Source of the DNA: Pelagivirga sediminicola
GTDB taxonomy: Bacteria; Pseudomonadota; Alphaproteobacteria; Rhodobacterales; Rhodobacteraceae
Direction: 5' to 3'
DNA length: 64,000 nucleotides
NCBI RefSeq assembly: GCF_003072125.1
Contig: NZ_QCYH01000005.1
Span: forward strand, 1 to 64,000
The position numbers were made by a program, and so were the translations under genes. Of this stretch, positions 26,951-35,565 are shown in pieces (the stretch's first letter is position 1; each line of letters opens with the position of its first letter). Under the pieces are notes generated by a model. The model did no database searches. It saw only the letters and a program-made list of their open reading frames with translations, and was not told the DNA's origin.

Positions 26951-27595
26951 TCAGATCTTGAGAAACGGCTGCGCGATGCGCGGGATCCAGCCGCGAAACC
27001 GCAGCGGCGCATCCGTCGCGGCAAGACAGATGCAATCATCGCCGGTTTCCGCGATCGGCGTGTGATTCAGGTCCTCGCCCGCGATCTCGATGTCGCCTTT
27101 CGCAAAGCGCGAGGTGCTGTCCGCAAAGGCACCCTGCAGCACAAGCGTCAGTTCCGTGCCGCGGTGGCCATGGTCGGGCACTGCCGCGCCCGCAGGGATG
27201 TGCAGCAGACGCGCCGTTGCGTCGCCGTCCGTCGGCAGGATCGCCTGGCGCACGCCCATGCCGACGGGCCGCCACCGGACCGCGTCCAGATTGCCGCCGA
27301 TATAGTCGATCAGCGGCGCGGGCAGCGTGCCACGCGGGCGCGGCGCCGCCGCGGGCCGGGGCCGTTGGCGCGCCGCGGCCAGCGCCGCCTCCATGCTGCC
27401 TGCGCTCATCTCGGCGCGCTCGCCGCCGTTCAGCAGCGCGCCCCCCACGCTGTCGAACGCGCCCAGCCGGGCGCGGCAGCTGTCGCACATGCTCAGATGC
27501 GCGGCGACCGTCAGGTTGAACGCCTCCGGCAGGGAGCCGGCGGAATAGGCCATCAGCAAGCCATCGGTCAGGTGGTGTCGGATGTTATCGGTCAT
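26951..27595 (-). CDS. chrR: anti-sigma factor ChrR
   Basis: Zinc-binding anti-sigma factor that holds RpoE inactive until singlet oxygen triggers its release. The 214-residue protein has the N-terminal zinc anti-sigma domain with His33-x3-Cys37-x2-Cys40 plus a histidine pair at 7-8, and a C-terminal cupin domain (residues about 100-200) with PDHGHRGTELTLVLQG, typical of ChrR. It starts six bases after rpoE on the same strand, the usual rpoE-chrR pair. Confidence 0.92.
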   Translation of the reverse strand: MTDNIRHHLTDGLLMAYSAGSLPEAFNLTVAAHLSMCDSCRARLGAFDSVGGALLNGGERAEMSAGSMEAALAAARQRPRPAAAPRPRGTLPAPLIDYIGGNLDAVRWRPVGMGVRQAILPTDGDATARLLHIPAGAAVPDHGHRGTELTLVLQGAFADSTSRFAKGDIEIAGEDLNHTPIAETGDDCICLAATDAPLRFRGWIPRIAQPFLKI

Positions 27596-27601
27596 GGCTT
27601 T

Positions 27602-28177
27602 TCATTTCATCGCGTGGCGCAGGCGGTCCAGCGCCAGGCGGATACGGGATTTGATCGTTCCGAGCGGCAGGCCCGTCTGATCGGCGATTTCGGAATGGCT
27701 GAGATCGTTGAAATAGGCCGCCTCAATCAGCGTTTTCTGCTTGGCGGGCAAGGCGGCGATGGCGCGGGTCAGTTCCACGGCGGCTTCTTCCATAGCAAGG
27801 ATATCGGCCTGATCGGGGGATTCCTGCGGGCCCCAGTACACCTCTTCGGGCTCGGGGCGGCGCGATTTGCGCAGCGCGTCGATGCGCCGGTTGCGCGCGA
27901 TGGTAAAGATCCACGTTGCGGCGCTGGCGCGGGACGGATCGAACAGATGCGCCTTTTGCCAAAGGGTCGCCATGACGTCCTGCGCGCATTCTTCGGCCAA
28001 CGTGGCGCCGGCGCCAGATTTCATCAGATAGCCCTTGATGCGCGGCGCGAAATGCTCGAACAGTTCGGCAAAGGCGGCCTCGTCGCTGCTGTCACGGATG
28101 CGCGTGATGCAGGCTGTCCAGCGGCTGTTTTCGCTCTGCCTGTTGGGCGGCACGGGGATTTTTCCTGACGTCTGCAT
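27602..28177 (-). CDS. rpoE: RNA polymerase sigma factor RpoE (ECF, ChrR-controlled)
   Basis: Extracytoplasmic-function sigma factor for the singlet-oxygen response. The sequence shows sigma2 (AFAELFEHFAPRIKGYLMKSG, then ATWIFTIARNRRIDALRKS) and sigma4 (LPAKQKTLIEAAYFNDLSHSEIA, then LPLGTIKSRIRLALDRLR). The frame is open to 28267, but the promoter-like TGATCC/TAGAGG pair would start transcription at about 28265, making that ATG leaderless. I therefore prefer 28177 (191 residues), which matches the length of Rhodobacter RpoE. It is followed by chrR and divergent from the FAD oxidoreductase operon. Confidence 0.9.
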   Translation of the reverse strand: MQTSGKIPVPPNRQSENSRWTACITRIRDSSDEAAFAELFEHFAPRIKGYLMKSGAGATLAEECAQDVMATLWQKAHLFDPSRASAATWIFTIARNRRIDALRKSRRPEPEEVYWGPQESPDQADILAMEEAAVELTRAIAALPAKQKTLIEAAYFNDLSHSEIADQTGLPLGTIKSRIRLALDRLRHAMK

Positions 28178-28271
28178 GAATAGGGCCCCGCACATCGCGC
28201 GGCGGGCCGCAAGCGGGCCTGTCATTGATGCCAAGTCATGGCGGGCGGTGTCAATTGTGCTTAACATGCCA

Positions 28272-28301
28272 CCTCTACGCCCGGTGCCTGCGATTGGATC
28301 A
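28272..28301 (-). promoter_or_regulatory. RpoE-type promoter for rpoE-chrR
   Basis: On the minus strand TGATCC (28301-28296) is followed by 18 bases and then TAGAGG (28277-28272). TGATCC with an 18-base spacer is the form of the Rhodobacter RpoE consensus, and autoregulation is the rule for this sigma factor. The predicted start lies about 88 bases before the preferred rpoE ATG. Confidence 0.6.
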
Positions 28302-28325
28302 CATCAGCGTGTCGAAATAAAAAAA

Positions 28326-28356
28326 TGCATCCGAAAAGGGTGCGAATGCGTAGACC
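28326..28356 (+). promoter_or_regulatory. RpoE-type promoter for the FAD-oxidoreductase operon
   Basis: TGCATCC (28326-28332), 18 bases, then TAGACC (28351-28356) closely resembles the rpoE promoter on the other strand and lies 35 bases before the ATG of the FAD oxidoreductase. The -35 has one deviation from TGATCC. Confidence 0.5.
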
Positions 28357-28390
28357 ATTGAACAAGCAACAAAATCGGAAACAAACCTCT

Positions 28391-29680
28391 ATGCCATTCG
28401 AGCTTCAGCCCGCTGCGCGGCGCAAGATCGCGATCATCGGTGCGGGCATTTCCGGGATGGGTGCCGCGCACAGGCTGTCGGACCGCCATGACGTCACCCT
28501 CATCGAGGCCGAGCCGCGCCTTGGCGGGCATGCGCGCACCGTCATGGCCGGAAAGAACGGCGATCAGCCTGTCGATACCGGCTTTATCGTGTTCAACTAC
28601 GCCAATTATCCGCATCTGGCCGATCTGTTTTCGCAACTGGACGTACCGGTCGTTCCCAGCAACATGAGCTTTGCCGCCTCCATCGACGGCGGCCGGGTGG
28701 AATACGGGCTGGCCGGTGCGCGGGCGGCCTTTGCCCAGTGGCGCAATGCGGGTCGGCCGGCCTTTTTGCGGATGATGCGCGATATCTTCCGCTTCAACGC
28801 GCAGGCGCTGGGCGCGGCCAAGGGCGGGGACATGACGATCGGCGATCTGCTGGTGCATCTGCGGATGGGGCCGTGGTTTCGCGACTATTACCTTTTGCCC
28901 CTGTCGGGCGCGATCTGGTCCACGCCGACCGAGAAGATCCTCGATTTTCCGGCCGATGCGATGATGCGGTTCTTTGAAAATCACGCGCTGCTGGGATACG
29001 CAGGCCAGCATCAGTGGTACACCGTCCAAGGCGGCTCGGTTCAATATGTCCGGCGGCTGGAGGCGCATTTGCGCAAGATGGGCGTGCGGCTGCGGACCGG
29101 GTGCCCCGTGCAGGCCGTGCGCCGCCATCCCGGCGGCGCCGAGGTGAAGGCCGGCGGCGATTGGGAGCGGTTCGACGAGGTGATCATGGCCACCCATTCC
29201 GACGATTCGCTGCGCCTGCTGGCCGATCCCAGCCCGGACGAGACGCGCCTGCTGGGCGCGATCGCGTATCAGCCCAATGACATCGTGCTGCACTCGGACC
29301 CGTCGGTCATGCCGCGCAGGCGCGCGGTTTGGTCGTCGTGGAACTATACCGAGGAGAAGGGCAAGGAGGGTGGCCGCATCGACCTGACCTATTGGATGAA
29401 CCGGCTGCAACCCATCCCGATGGACGATCCGCATTTCGTGACGCTGAACACCGCGCGCACCATTCGCGAGGATCTGGTGCATGACCGCGTCACGCTGCGC
29501 CATCCTGTCTACGATCACGCCGCGCTGGCGGCGCAGGGGCAGATTGCCGCGATGAACGGCGCCCGGTCCACGTGGTTCTGCGGCGCCTGGATGAAGAACG
29601 GTTTTCACGAGGATGGCCTGGGCAGCGGTCTGGACGTGGCGGATGCCATTGCCGAACGCGGGGCGCTGGCGGCGGCATGA
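28391..29680 (+). CDS. FAD-dependent oxidoreductase (amine-oxidase fold), RpoE-linked
   Basis: A 429-residue flavoprotein. RRKIAIIGAGISGMGAAHRL is the N-terminal FAD-binding loop, followed by the LIEAEPRLGGHARTV strand. The C-terminal CGAWMKNGFHEDGLGSGL completes the FAD site. Its closest relatives, as I remember, are Rhodobacter proteins in the RpoE regulon that belong to the furan fatty acid pathway, where an oxidoreductase (UfaD) desaturates a methylated acyl chain. It heads a four-gene run with overlapping starts and faces rpoE. The exact reaction is inferred from context. Confidence 0.78.
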   Translation: MPFELQPAARRKIAIIGAGISGMGAAHRLSDRHDVTLIEAEPRLGGHARTVMAGKNGDQPVDTGFIVFNYANYPHLADLFSQLDVPVVPSNMSFAASIDGGRVEYGLAGARAAFAQWRNAGRPAFLRMMRDIFRFNAQALGAAKGGDMTIGDLLVHLRMGPWFRDYYLLPLSGAIWSTPTEKILDFPADAMMRFFENHALLGYAGQHQWYTVQGGSVQYVRRLEAHLRKMGVRLRTGCPVQAVRRHPGGAEVKAGGDWERFDEVIMATHSDDSLRLLADPSPDETRLLGAIAYQPNDIVLHSDPSVMPRRRAVWSSWNYTEEKGKEGGRIDLTYWMNRLQPIPMDDPHFVTLNTARTIREDLVHDRVTLRHPVYDHAALAAQGQIAAMNGARSTWFCGAWMKNGFHEDGLGSGLDVADAIAERGALAAA

Positions 29681-30435
29681 GCCGGGTCGATCATATCGCA
29701 GGCCACACCTGGCACGGGCGCAAGGGAATGGTGCGCAACGCGTTCCGCTATTCCATCGACTACGTGCTGCTGGACGCCGAAGACCCGTCGCCCGCCGCGC
29801 CGCGTCTTTTTGCCCGCAACCGCGGCGCACTGGCCAGCCTGCATGACAGCGATCATGGCGGCGCGCCGAAACAGGGCATCGGCGCGCCCTGGGTGCGGCA
29901 GGTGCTGGAGCAATACCAACTGCCCCAACCCGCGAAGATCGAGCTTCTGGCCCAGCCGCGCGTTCTGGGGCAGGTGTTCAACCCGGTGTCGTTCTGGCTC
30001 TGCCGGGACGAGGGCGGCGCGCTGCGGCAGGTGATCGCCGAGGTGACGAACACCTTCGGGGATCGTCACAGCTATCTGTGTCACAAGGCCGATGGCTCGG
30101 TTATCGGGGCCAGCGACCGGCTGCACGCGGCCAAGATATTCCACGTCTCGCCCTTCCAGCAGGTCGATGGCGACTACGAGTTCCGCTTTGACATCCGCGA
30201 TGATCGCGTCGGGATCTGGATCGACATGACAGGCGGCGATGGCGGGCTGACCGCAACGCTGGTCGGGCGCCGGAATGCCATGAGCAACCGCAGCCTTCTG
30301 CGGGCCATGTGGCGCCGCCCCTTCGGCTCGCGCCGGGTGCTGGCGCTGATCCACTGGCAGGCGCTCAAGCTGTGGTGGAAGGGCGCGAAATACCGTGCCC
30401 GCCCCGAGCCGCCGGAGCACGAGGTCTCGCGTTGA
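29677..30435 (+). CDS. DUF1365 family protein, RpoE-linked
   Basis: A 252-residue protein of DUF1365. VFNPVSFWLCRDEGG and EVTNTFGDRHSYL are family blocks, and it starts with HTWHGRKGMVRNAFRY. The family is typically next to an FAD oxidoreductase and a cyclopropane-synthase-like gene. In Rhodobacter, the DUF1365 gene of the RpoE locus is connected with furan fatty acid formation (the UfaO step). No catalytic residues are established. The ATG overlaps the previous stop. The methylase that begins that pathway is not in this window. Confidence 0.82.
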   Translation: MSRVDHIAGHTWHGRKGMVRNAFRYSIDYVLLDAEDPSPAAPRLFARNRGALASLHDSDHGGAPKQGIGAPWVRQVLEQYQLPQPAKIELLAQPRVLGQVFNPVSFWLCRDEGGALRQVIAEVTNTFGDRHSYLCHKADGSVIGASDRLHAAKIFHVSPFQQVDGDYEFRFDIRDDRVGIWIDMTGGDGGLTATLVGRRNAMSNRSLLRAMWRRPFGSRRVLALIHWQALKLWWKGAKYRARPEPPEHEVSR

Positions 30436-31691
30436 GCATCGTCGCCGCACCGCGCCTGCCTGCCTATTCGCTGTTCGCGGCATATCTGGCGGCGGCGGGG
30501 CTGCCGATCTATATCCACGCGCCGAAATTCTATGTTGACGAATACGGCGTCTCGCTGGCGCTTCTGGGCACGGTGCTGTTTGCGCTGCGCCTGATCGACG
30601 TGGTGCAGGATCCGCTGCTGGGCCGTCTGGCCGCTTGGGCGCGGGCATGGCGCGGGGCGACGGTGCTGGTGGCGGGCGTGCTGATGGCAGCGGCGATGCT
30701 GGGCCTTTTTGTCGCCGCGCCGCCCATCGCGCCGGTCTGGTGGTTTGCCCTGATGCTGACGGTGGTCTTTTCCGGCTTCAGCTATCTGACGATATGCTTT
30801 TATTCCCAAGGCGTTGCGTCGGCAGATGCGCTGCCGGCGGGGCATCTGCGCCTGGCTCGCTGGCGCGAGACGGGCGCGCTGCTGGGCATATGCGCGGCGT
30901 CGGTCGCGCCATTGGCGCTGGGCGGGTTTACGGGCTTTGCGCTGGCGTTTGCGGCGCTGGGGGCGCTGGCGCTCTGGGCGATGCGGGATCAGTGGCGCGG
31001 TGCGGCGGTCCCAACGGGGGGCTTCGGCCCGGTGCTGCGTGATGGCGTGTCGCGGCGTCTTTTGCTGATCGCGCTGGTCAATGCCGCGCCGGTCGCCGTC
31101 AGCTCGACGCTGTTTCTTTTCTTCGTCGAAAGTCGGCTGGGCGCGCCTGAATGGGAAGGCCCGCTTTTGCTGCTGTTCTTTTTGGCGGCGGCGGGCGCGG
31201 CGCCGGTCTGGGGCCGATTGGCCGAGCGGTGGGGCGCGCGCCGCGTTCTGCTGTCGGCGATGGTGCTGGCGATCCTCGCCTTCGGCTGGGCGGCGCTGCT
31301 GGGGCGGGGCGACGTGTGGCCCTTCGCCGCCGTCTGCGTGCTGTCGGGCGCGGCCGTGGGCGCGGACATGACGCTGCTGCCCGCGATATTCGCGCGGCGC
31401 ATGGCGCAGATCTCGCCCGGGGCGTCCGAGGGGTTCGGCCTGTGGTCCTTCGTGTCGAAGCTCACGCTGGCGCTGGCGGCGGTCCTGCTGCTGCCTGCGC
31501 TGGAGGCGGGCGGATACACTCCGGGCGCGGATAACAGCGCCGCTGCGCTGATGCTGCTGACGCTGCTCTACTGCGCCGTGCCTTGCGCGCTGAAACTTGT
31601 CGCGATTGCCCTTCTGGCCCTGACGCGCCTGCCGGGCGAAGGGGAACCTTTGCCAGCGGCGCCTGTTTTGCCTGCAGGGGACCAAGCATGA
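30432..31691 (+). CDS. MFS transporter (GPH-like)
   Basis: A 419-residue membrane protein with about twelve helices. The loop RLIDVVQDPLLGRLAA is the glycoside-pentoside-hexuronide-type motif (D-x-x-x-D-P-x-x-G). The start appears to be TTG, overlapping the DUF1365 stop (TTGA), which is unusual but fits the tight operon spacing. Similar transporters occupy this position in the Rhodobacter RpoE locus, and their substrate is unknown. A cation-coupled solute carrier or a lipid-related flippase are both conceivable; the sequence does not decide. Confidence 0.78.
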   Translation: MSIVAAPRLPAYSLFAAYLAAAGLPIYIHAPKFYVDEYGVSLALLGTVLFALRLIDVVQDPLLGRLAAWARAWRGATVLVAGVLMAAAMLGLFVAAPPIAPVWWFALMLTVVFSGFSYLTICFYSQGVASADALPAGHLRLARWRETGALLGICAASVAPLALGGFTGFALAFAALGALALWAMRDQWRGAAVPTGGFGPVLRDGVSRRLLLIALVNAAPVAVSSTLFLFFVESRLGAPEWEGPLLLLFFLAAAGAAPVWGRLAERWGARRVLLSAMVLAILAFGWAALLGRGDVWPFAAVCVLSGAAVGADMTLLPAIFARRMAQISPGASEGFGLWSFVSKLTLALAAVLLLPALEAGGYTPGADNSAAALMLLTLLYCAVPCALKLVAIALLALTRLPGEGEPLPAAPVLPAGDQA

Positions 31692-31707
31692 AAAGGACGA
31701 ATGCCAC

Positions 31708-32445
31708 ATGACGGAGTGGATCGGAAAACGCTATTGGATGATCGGGGCCAGTGACGGTCTGGGCGCGGCGCTGGCGCACAAGCTGAGCGCGGCGGGCGCC
31801 GAGGTGATCCTGTCGTCGCGCAGCGAGGACAAGCTGCAGGAGGTCGCCGACAGCCTGCCGGGCCGCGCCCATGTCGTCACCGTCGACGTCGCCGATCTGG
31901 ACAGCGTCCGCCGCGCCGCCGAGGCCGTGGGGCAGGTTGACGGGCTGGTCTATACCGCCGGCGTCTACTGGCCGATGAAGGCGCAGGAATGGAATGACGA
32001 GCAGGCCGAGGCGATGGGCGACATCAACTTTACCGGCGCGATGCGCGCGGTCGGCGCGGTCGTGCCGCAGATGACGGCGCGCGATTCGGGCCATATCGTG
32101 CTGACCGGATCGCTGTCGGGCTTTCGCGGGCTGCCGGGCGCGATCGGCTATGCCGCCAGCAAGGCCGGCGTCATGGCGCTGGGCGAAAGCCTGCAATGCG
32201 ATTTCCACGGCACCGGCGTGCGCGTCCAGATCGCCAATCCCGGTTTCATCAAGACGCGGCTGACCGACAAGAACGATTTCAACATGCCGTTCCTGATGAC
32301 CCCCGAAGAGGCCGCGCAGCAGATGTTCGAGATGATGAACGATCCCGGCGCGACGGTGCGGCATTTCCCGCGCCTGTTCAGCTATCTGTTCCGGTTCAGC
32401 CGGATCTGGCCCGATTGGCTGTATAACCGCGTCTTCGCCCGGTAG
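31708..32445 (+). CDS. short-chain dehydrogenase/reductase
   Basis: A 245-residue Rossmann-fold SDR. The cofactor loop GASDGLGAAL follows the first strand, the catalytic triad appears as Ser in LTGSLSGFRG, then YAASK with Tyr and Lys, and PGFIKTRLTDK is the substrate loop. Coenzyme and substrate cannot be predicted reliably. It is the last gene of the RpoE-linked run, 16 bases after the transporter gene, so participation in oxidised-lipid metabolism is a plausible inference. Confidence 0.83.
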   Translation: MTEWIGKRYWMIGASDGLGAALAHKLSAAGAEVILSSRSEDKLQEVADSLPGRAHVVTVDVADLDSVRRAAEAVGQVDGLVYTAGVYWPMKAQEWNDEQAEAMGDINFTGAMRAVGAVVPQMTARDSGHIVLTGSLSGFRGLPGAIGYAASKAGVMALGESLQCDFHGTGVRVQIANPGFIKTRLTDKNDFNMPFLMTPEEAAQQMFEMMNDPGATVRHFPRLFSYLFRFSRIWPDWLYNRVFAR

Positions 32446-32569
32446 GCGATCCGCGCGCGCCGCGCCGGCGGCGCTGCAATCCGCCGCATGTCATGTAAAA
32501 AACTGGACAAAGCGGGCGCTGCTTCGCAGGATGCGCGGCGCGTGATGGATGCACAAAGGGGGCGCCTCG

Positions 32570-33838
32570 ATGACCAGAAAACTCTCACGGCGAGGAGCGC
32601 TGACCACATTGGCGGGGGGCGCCGCTGCGCTACCCTTGTGGGCGCGCTATACCCATGCGCAGACGGCCGAGCCGATCAAGGTGGGCTTTCAGGTGCACCG
32701 CACCGGCATCGGCGCAGCCTATGGGCGTTGGTATGACCGGACCACCGATGCGGCGGTCAAGCTGATCAACGAGGGCGGCGGGATCAATGGCCGCGAGGTG
32801 GCGATGATCGCCGAGGATGATGGCACCAATCCCAAGCGCGGCGCCGAGGTGGTCGAGAAATTCGCCAATCAGCATGGCTGTGACGTCGCCTATGGCACGC
32901 TGTTCAGTCATGTCGTCATCGGCTCGGCCCCGCGGGCGGGCGAGCTGAAGCTGCCTTATTTCGTGGTGTCCGAGGGGCATCACGTGGCAAGCGGCATGCT
33001 CAACCGCTATACGCTGCAGCCCGGTATCACGGATGTGCGCAGCCAAGTTCTGGCCATGGCGCCGTTCGTTGCCGAGAACCTGGGCAAGAAGGTGACGATG
33101 ATCTTCGCCGATTTCGCCTTTGGCCATGATCACCGCGACTATTTCACCAAGGCGATCGAGGCGCAGGGCGGCGAGGTGCTGGCCCATATCGCGATACCGC
33201 CGAACGAGACGTCGTTCACGCGCTACTTTCCCAAGATCCCGCGCGATACCGAGGTGCTGTATCACGTGATGGTGGGGCCGTCCGTGCTGACCTTCGTCAA
33301 GGAACTGGGCGAATTTTTCGGCCCCTCCGCGCCCGCGCTGTTCGGATTCATCGATTCGCTGGAGGCGGTGGATATCGCCAGCCCCGGTCTGGAATTTCTG
33401 GAAGGCACCTATTTCTGGGAAGGAATGTGCCGCGACGCGCAGCCGGACGAGACCGAGGACGAGGCGTTCTATCGCGCCACCGTTGGGGTGGACGCGCACG
33501 GTGCCGCCGTCGAGGATCCGCAGGATGTATCGACCTACGGCCATATGTTCGGCTGCTGGGTCACGATGCACGCGATCAAGGCCGGAATGGAGGCCGCAGG
33601 ATACCGCGGGCCGCAGGACCGCGCCGCGTTGATCGAAGCGGTCGAGGCGATGGGCGACATGCCGCACAGCCGGGCCTATCCGCAGGGGCCGATGCGCTTC
33701 AACGGGCGCACGCATCAGGTGTTCGGCCAGCAATATATCAGCCGCGTCGAAAATGGCCGCCTGGTGCGCGTGCACACCACCGCCATTGATGAATCGCTTT
33801 ACCCCGATGAAGTGGATTACACCCAGCAGCCACTCTGA
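32570..33838 (+). CDS. ABC transporter substrate-binding protein, branched-chain/amide type
   Basis: Periplasmic type-I binding protein of 422 residues. A Tat-like signal (SRRGALTTLAGGAAALPLWA) is followed by PIKVGFQVHRTGIGAAYGRW, the ligand-pocket start, and AEDDGTNPKRGAEVVEKF, typical of amide/urea/branched-chain amino-acid binding proteins. The ATG at 32570 is preferred over a start seven codons upstream because the signal peptide then begins at residue 1. It is the first gene of the transporter operon that runs to 37899. The substrate class is inferred from the family. Confidence 0.85.
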   Translation: MTRKLSRRGALTTLAGGAAALPLWARYTHAQTAEPIKVGFQVHRTGIGAAYGRWYDRTTDAAVKLINEGGGINGREVAMIAEDDGTNPKRGAEVVEKFANQHGCDVAYGTLFSHVVIGSAPRAGELKLPYFVVSEGHHVASGMLNRYTLQPGITDVRSQVLAMAPFVAENLGKKVTMIFADFAFGHDHRDYFTKAIEAQGGEVLAHIAIPPNETSFTRYFPKIPRDTEVLYHVMVGPSVLTFVKELGEFFGPSAPALFGFIDSLEAVDIASPGLEFLEGTYFWEGMCRDAQPDETEDEAFYRATVGVDAHGAAVEDPQDVSTYGHMFGCWVTMHAIKAGMEAAGYRGPQDRAALIEAVEAMGDMPHSRAYPQGPMRFNGRTHQVFGQQYISRVENGRLVRVHTTAIDESLYPDEVDYTQQPL

Positions 33839-33911
33839 CGCGGCAGCAGTGGCGCGCGGTTTGCGGCTGCGCGGCGGTCGGGGATCTTTGGAAACATGAA
33901 AGGCACAGTGT

Positions 33912-34634
33912 ATGAAGCTGAGCGATTACAAGGCGTTGACTTTCGATGTCTACGGCACGTTGATTGACTGGGAAAGCGGGATGATCGCGGGGCTGGAGCC
34001 GCTGACCCGGCAGCTGGATCTGAGCCGTAATGCCATTCTGGAGGCGCATGCCTATCACGAAAGCACCTGCCAGCGGTTTACGCCCGCCAGGAATTACCGC
34101 GACATTCTGGCGACGGTCTACAAGAGGCTGGCCGAGGAATGGGGCCTGCGCGCAACATGGGAGGAGGCGCAGACCTACGGCCGCTCGGTCGAGCATTGGC
34201 CGGCCTTCCCCGACAGTGCCGATGCGCTGGCCTATCTGAAGGACCACTTCAAGCTGATCGTGCTGTCGAATATCGACAACGCCAGTTTCGCGTTCAGCGA
34301 TGCCAAGCTGGGCCGACCCTTCACCGCCGTCTACGTGGCCGAGGATGTCGGCAGCTACAAGCCGGACGCGCGCAACTTTGAATACATGCTGGCGCAGATG
34401 GTGCGGCTGGGGCTGGGCCCCGGCGACATCCTGCACACCGCCGAAAGCATGTTTCACGATCACGGCCCGGCCAACCGGCATGGGCTGGCCAATTGCTGGA
34501 TCTACCGGCGCCATGACGAGGACGGGTTCGGCGCTACGATGGATCCCGGCGATCTGCCAAGCTACGACATGATGTTCCACTCGATGGCCGATCTGGTCAC
34601 GGCGCACCGCGCCGAGCTGGCCGAGCGGGACTGA
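33912..34634 (+). CDS. haloacid dehalogenase, type II (HAD)
   Basis: A 240-residue HAD-superfamily hydrolase of the L-2-haloacid dehalogenase group. LTFDVYGTLIDW carries the nucleophile aspartate, VLSNIDNASF the serine/threonine loop, KPDARNFEYML the lysine, and HDHGPANRHGL the acidic cap end. Members remove halogen from short 2-haloacids, but several relatives instead hydrolyse phosphate. It lies inside a transporter operon, four bases before livH, suggesting that the imported substrate or its product is processed here. Confidence 0.85.
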   Translation: MKLSDYKALTFDVYGTLIDWESGMIAGLEPLTRQLDLSRNAILEAHAYHESTCQRFTPARNYRDILATVYKRLAEEWGLRATWEEAQTYGRSVEHWPAFPDSADALAYLKDHFKLIVLSNIDNASFAFSDAKLGRPFTAVYVAEDVGSYKPDARNFEYMLAQMVRLGLGPGDILHTAESMFHDHGPANRHGLANCWIYRRHDEDGFGATMDPGDLPSYDMMFHSMADLVTAHRAELAERD

Positions 34635-34638
34635 CAGG

Positions 34639-35565
34639 GTGGATCTGGGCCCCTACCTTTTGCTGGCGATACTGGAAGGGGCGGTGATGGCGTCCGTTCT
34701 GGCGCTGACGGCGGTTGGGCTCAGCCTGGTCTTCGGCGTCATGCGGGTGGTCAACATCGCGCATGGCGAGTTTTTCATGCTGGGCGCGGTTCTGGCGTGG
34801 TATGTCACGCAGATGGTCGGCGGCCCGCCCAGCCTCGGGTTTGGCGTCGCCCTGGTGGTGGCGCCGCTGATCGTGGGGGCCATCGCCGTGGCGGCCGACA
34901 TGACGGTGCTGAAGCGTCTGGACTATGATCCCGAACGCACCATCGTCGCCACGATCGGGCTGCTCTACATCATCCAGCAGCTCACCCTGATGGGCTATGG
35001 CCCCGAGGCGCGCCCGGTCGAGCCGCCGTTTAACACGCGCCTTGCGCTGCCGTGGTTCGAGGTCCGCGATGGCGCGCTTGCGCTCTACTGGCCATGGGGG
35101 CTGAGCACGACCAGCTACAAGCTGGCGGTGATCGGCGCGGGTATTGCCGTGCTGCTGGGCGTCTGGGCGATGATGGCGCGCAGCCAGATGGGGCTGGTCA
35201 TGCGCGCGGTGCAGGCGGATCGCGATATGGCGCTGGCCTTCGGCATTCCGGTCGAGCGGGTCTATGCCATGGTCTTCGGGCTCGGCGCGGCGCTGGCGGC
35301 GCTGGCGGCGGTGCTGATCGTGCCGATCAGCCAGGCGCATTACCTGATGGGCGCTGATCCTTTGCTGCTGGCCTTTACGGTGGTCATCATCGGCGGCCTC
35401 GGCAGCCTGCCGGGCACGGTGGTTGCGGCCATCCTGATCGGACTGAGCGACGGCATCATCTCGGTCTTTTTCTCGCCCACGCTGGCCAAGATCCTGGCGA
35501 CGCTTCTGGTGGCGCTGGTGCTGGTGTTCCGCCCGCAGGGCCTGTTCGGCGTGCGCAGCGCATGA
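34639..35565 (+). CDS. livH: branched-chain amino acid-type ABC transporter permease LivH
   Basis: A 308-residue membrane permease of the LivH class with about eight helices. It begins with the GTG codon four bases after the HAD stop; an internal cluster MRVVNIAHGEFFMLGA is the family signature and GGLGSLPGTVVAAILIGL is the conserved cytoplasmic loop contacting the ATPases. It overlaps livM by four bases (ATGA). The operon order SBP-HAD-livH-livM-livG-livF is complete. Confidence 0.9.
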   Translation: MDLGPYLLLAILEGAVMASVLALTAVGLSLVFGVMRVVNIAHGEFFMLGAVLAWYVTQMVGGPPSLGFGVALVVAPLIVGAIAVAADMTVLKRLDYDPERTIVATIGLLYIIQQLTLMGYGPEARPVEPPFNTRLALPWFEVRDGALALYWPWGLSTTSYKLAVIGAGIAVLLGVWAMMARSQMGLVMRAVQADRDMALAFGIPVERVYAMVFGLGAALAALAAVLIVPISQAHYLMGADPLLLAFTVVIIGGLGSLPGTVVAAILIGLSDGIISVFFSPTLAKILATLLVALVLVFRPQGLFGVRSA

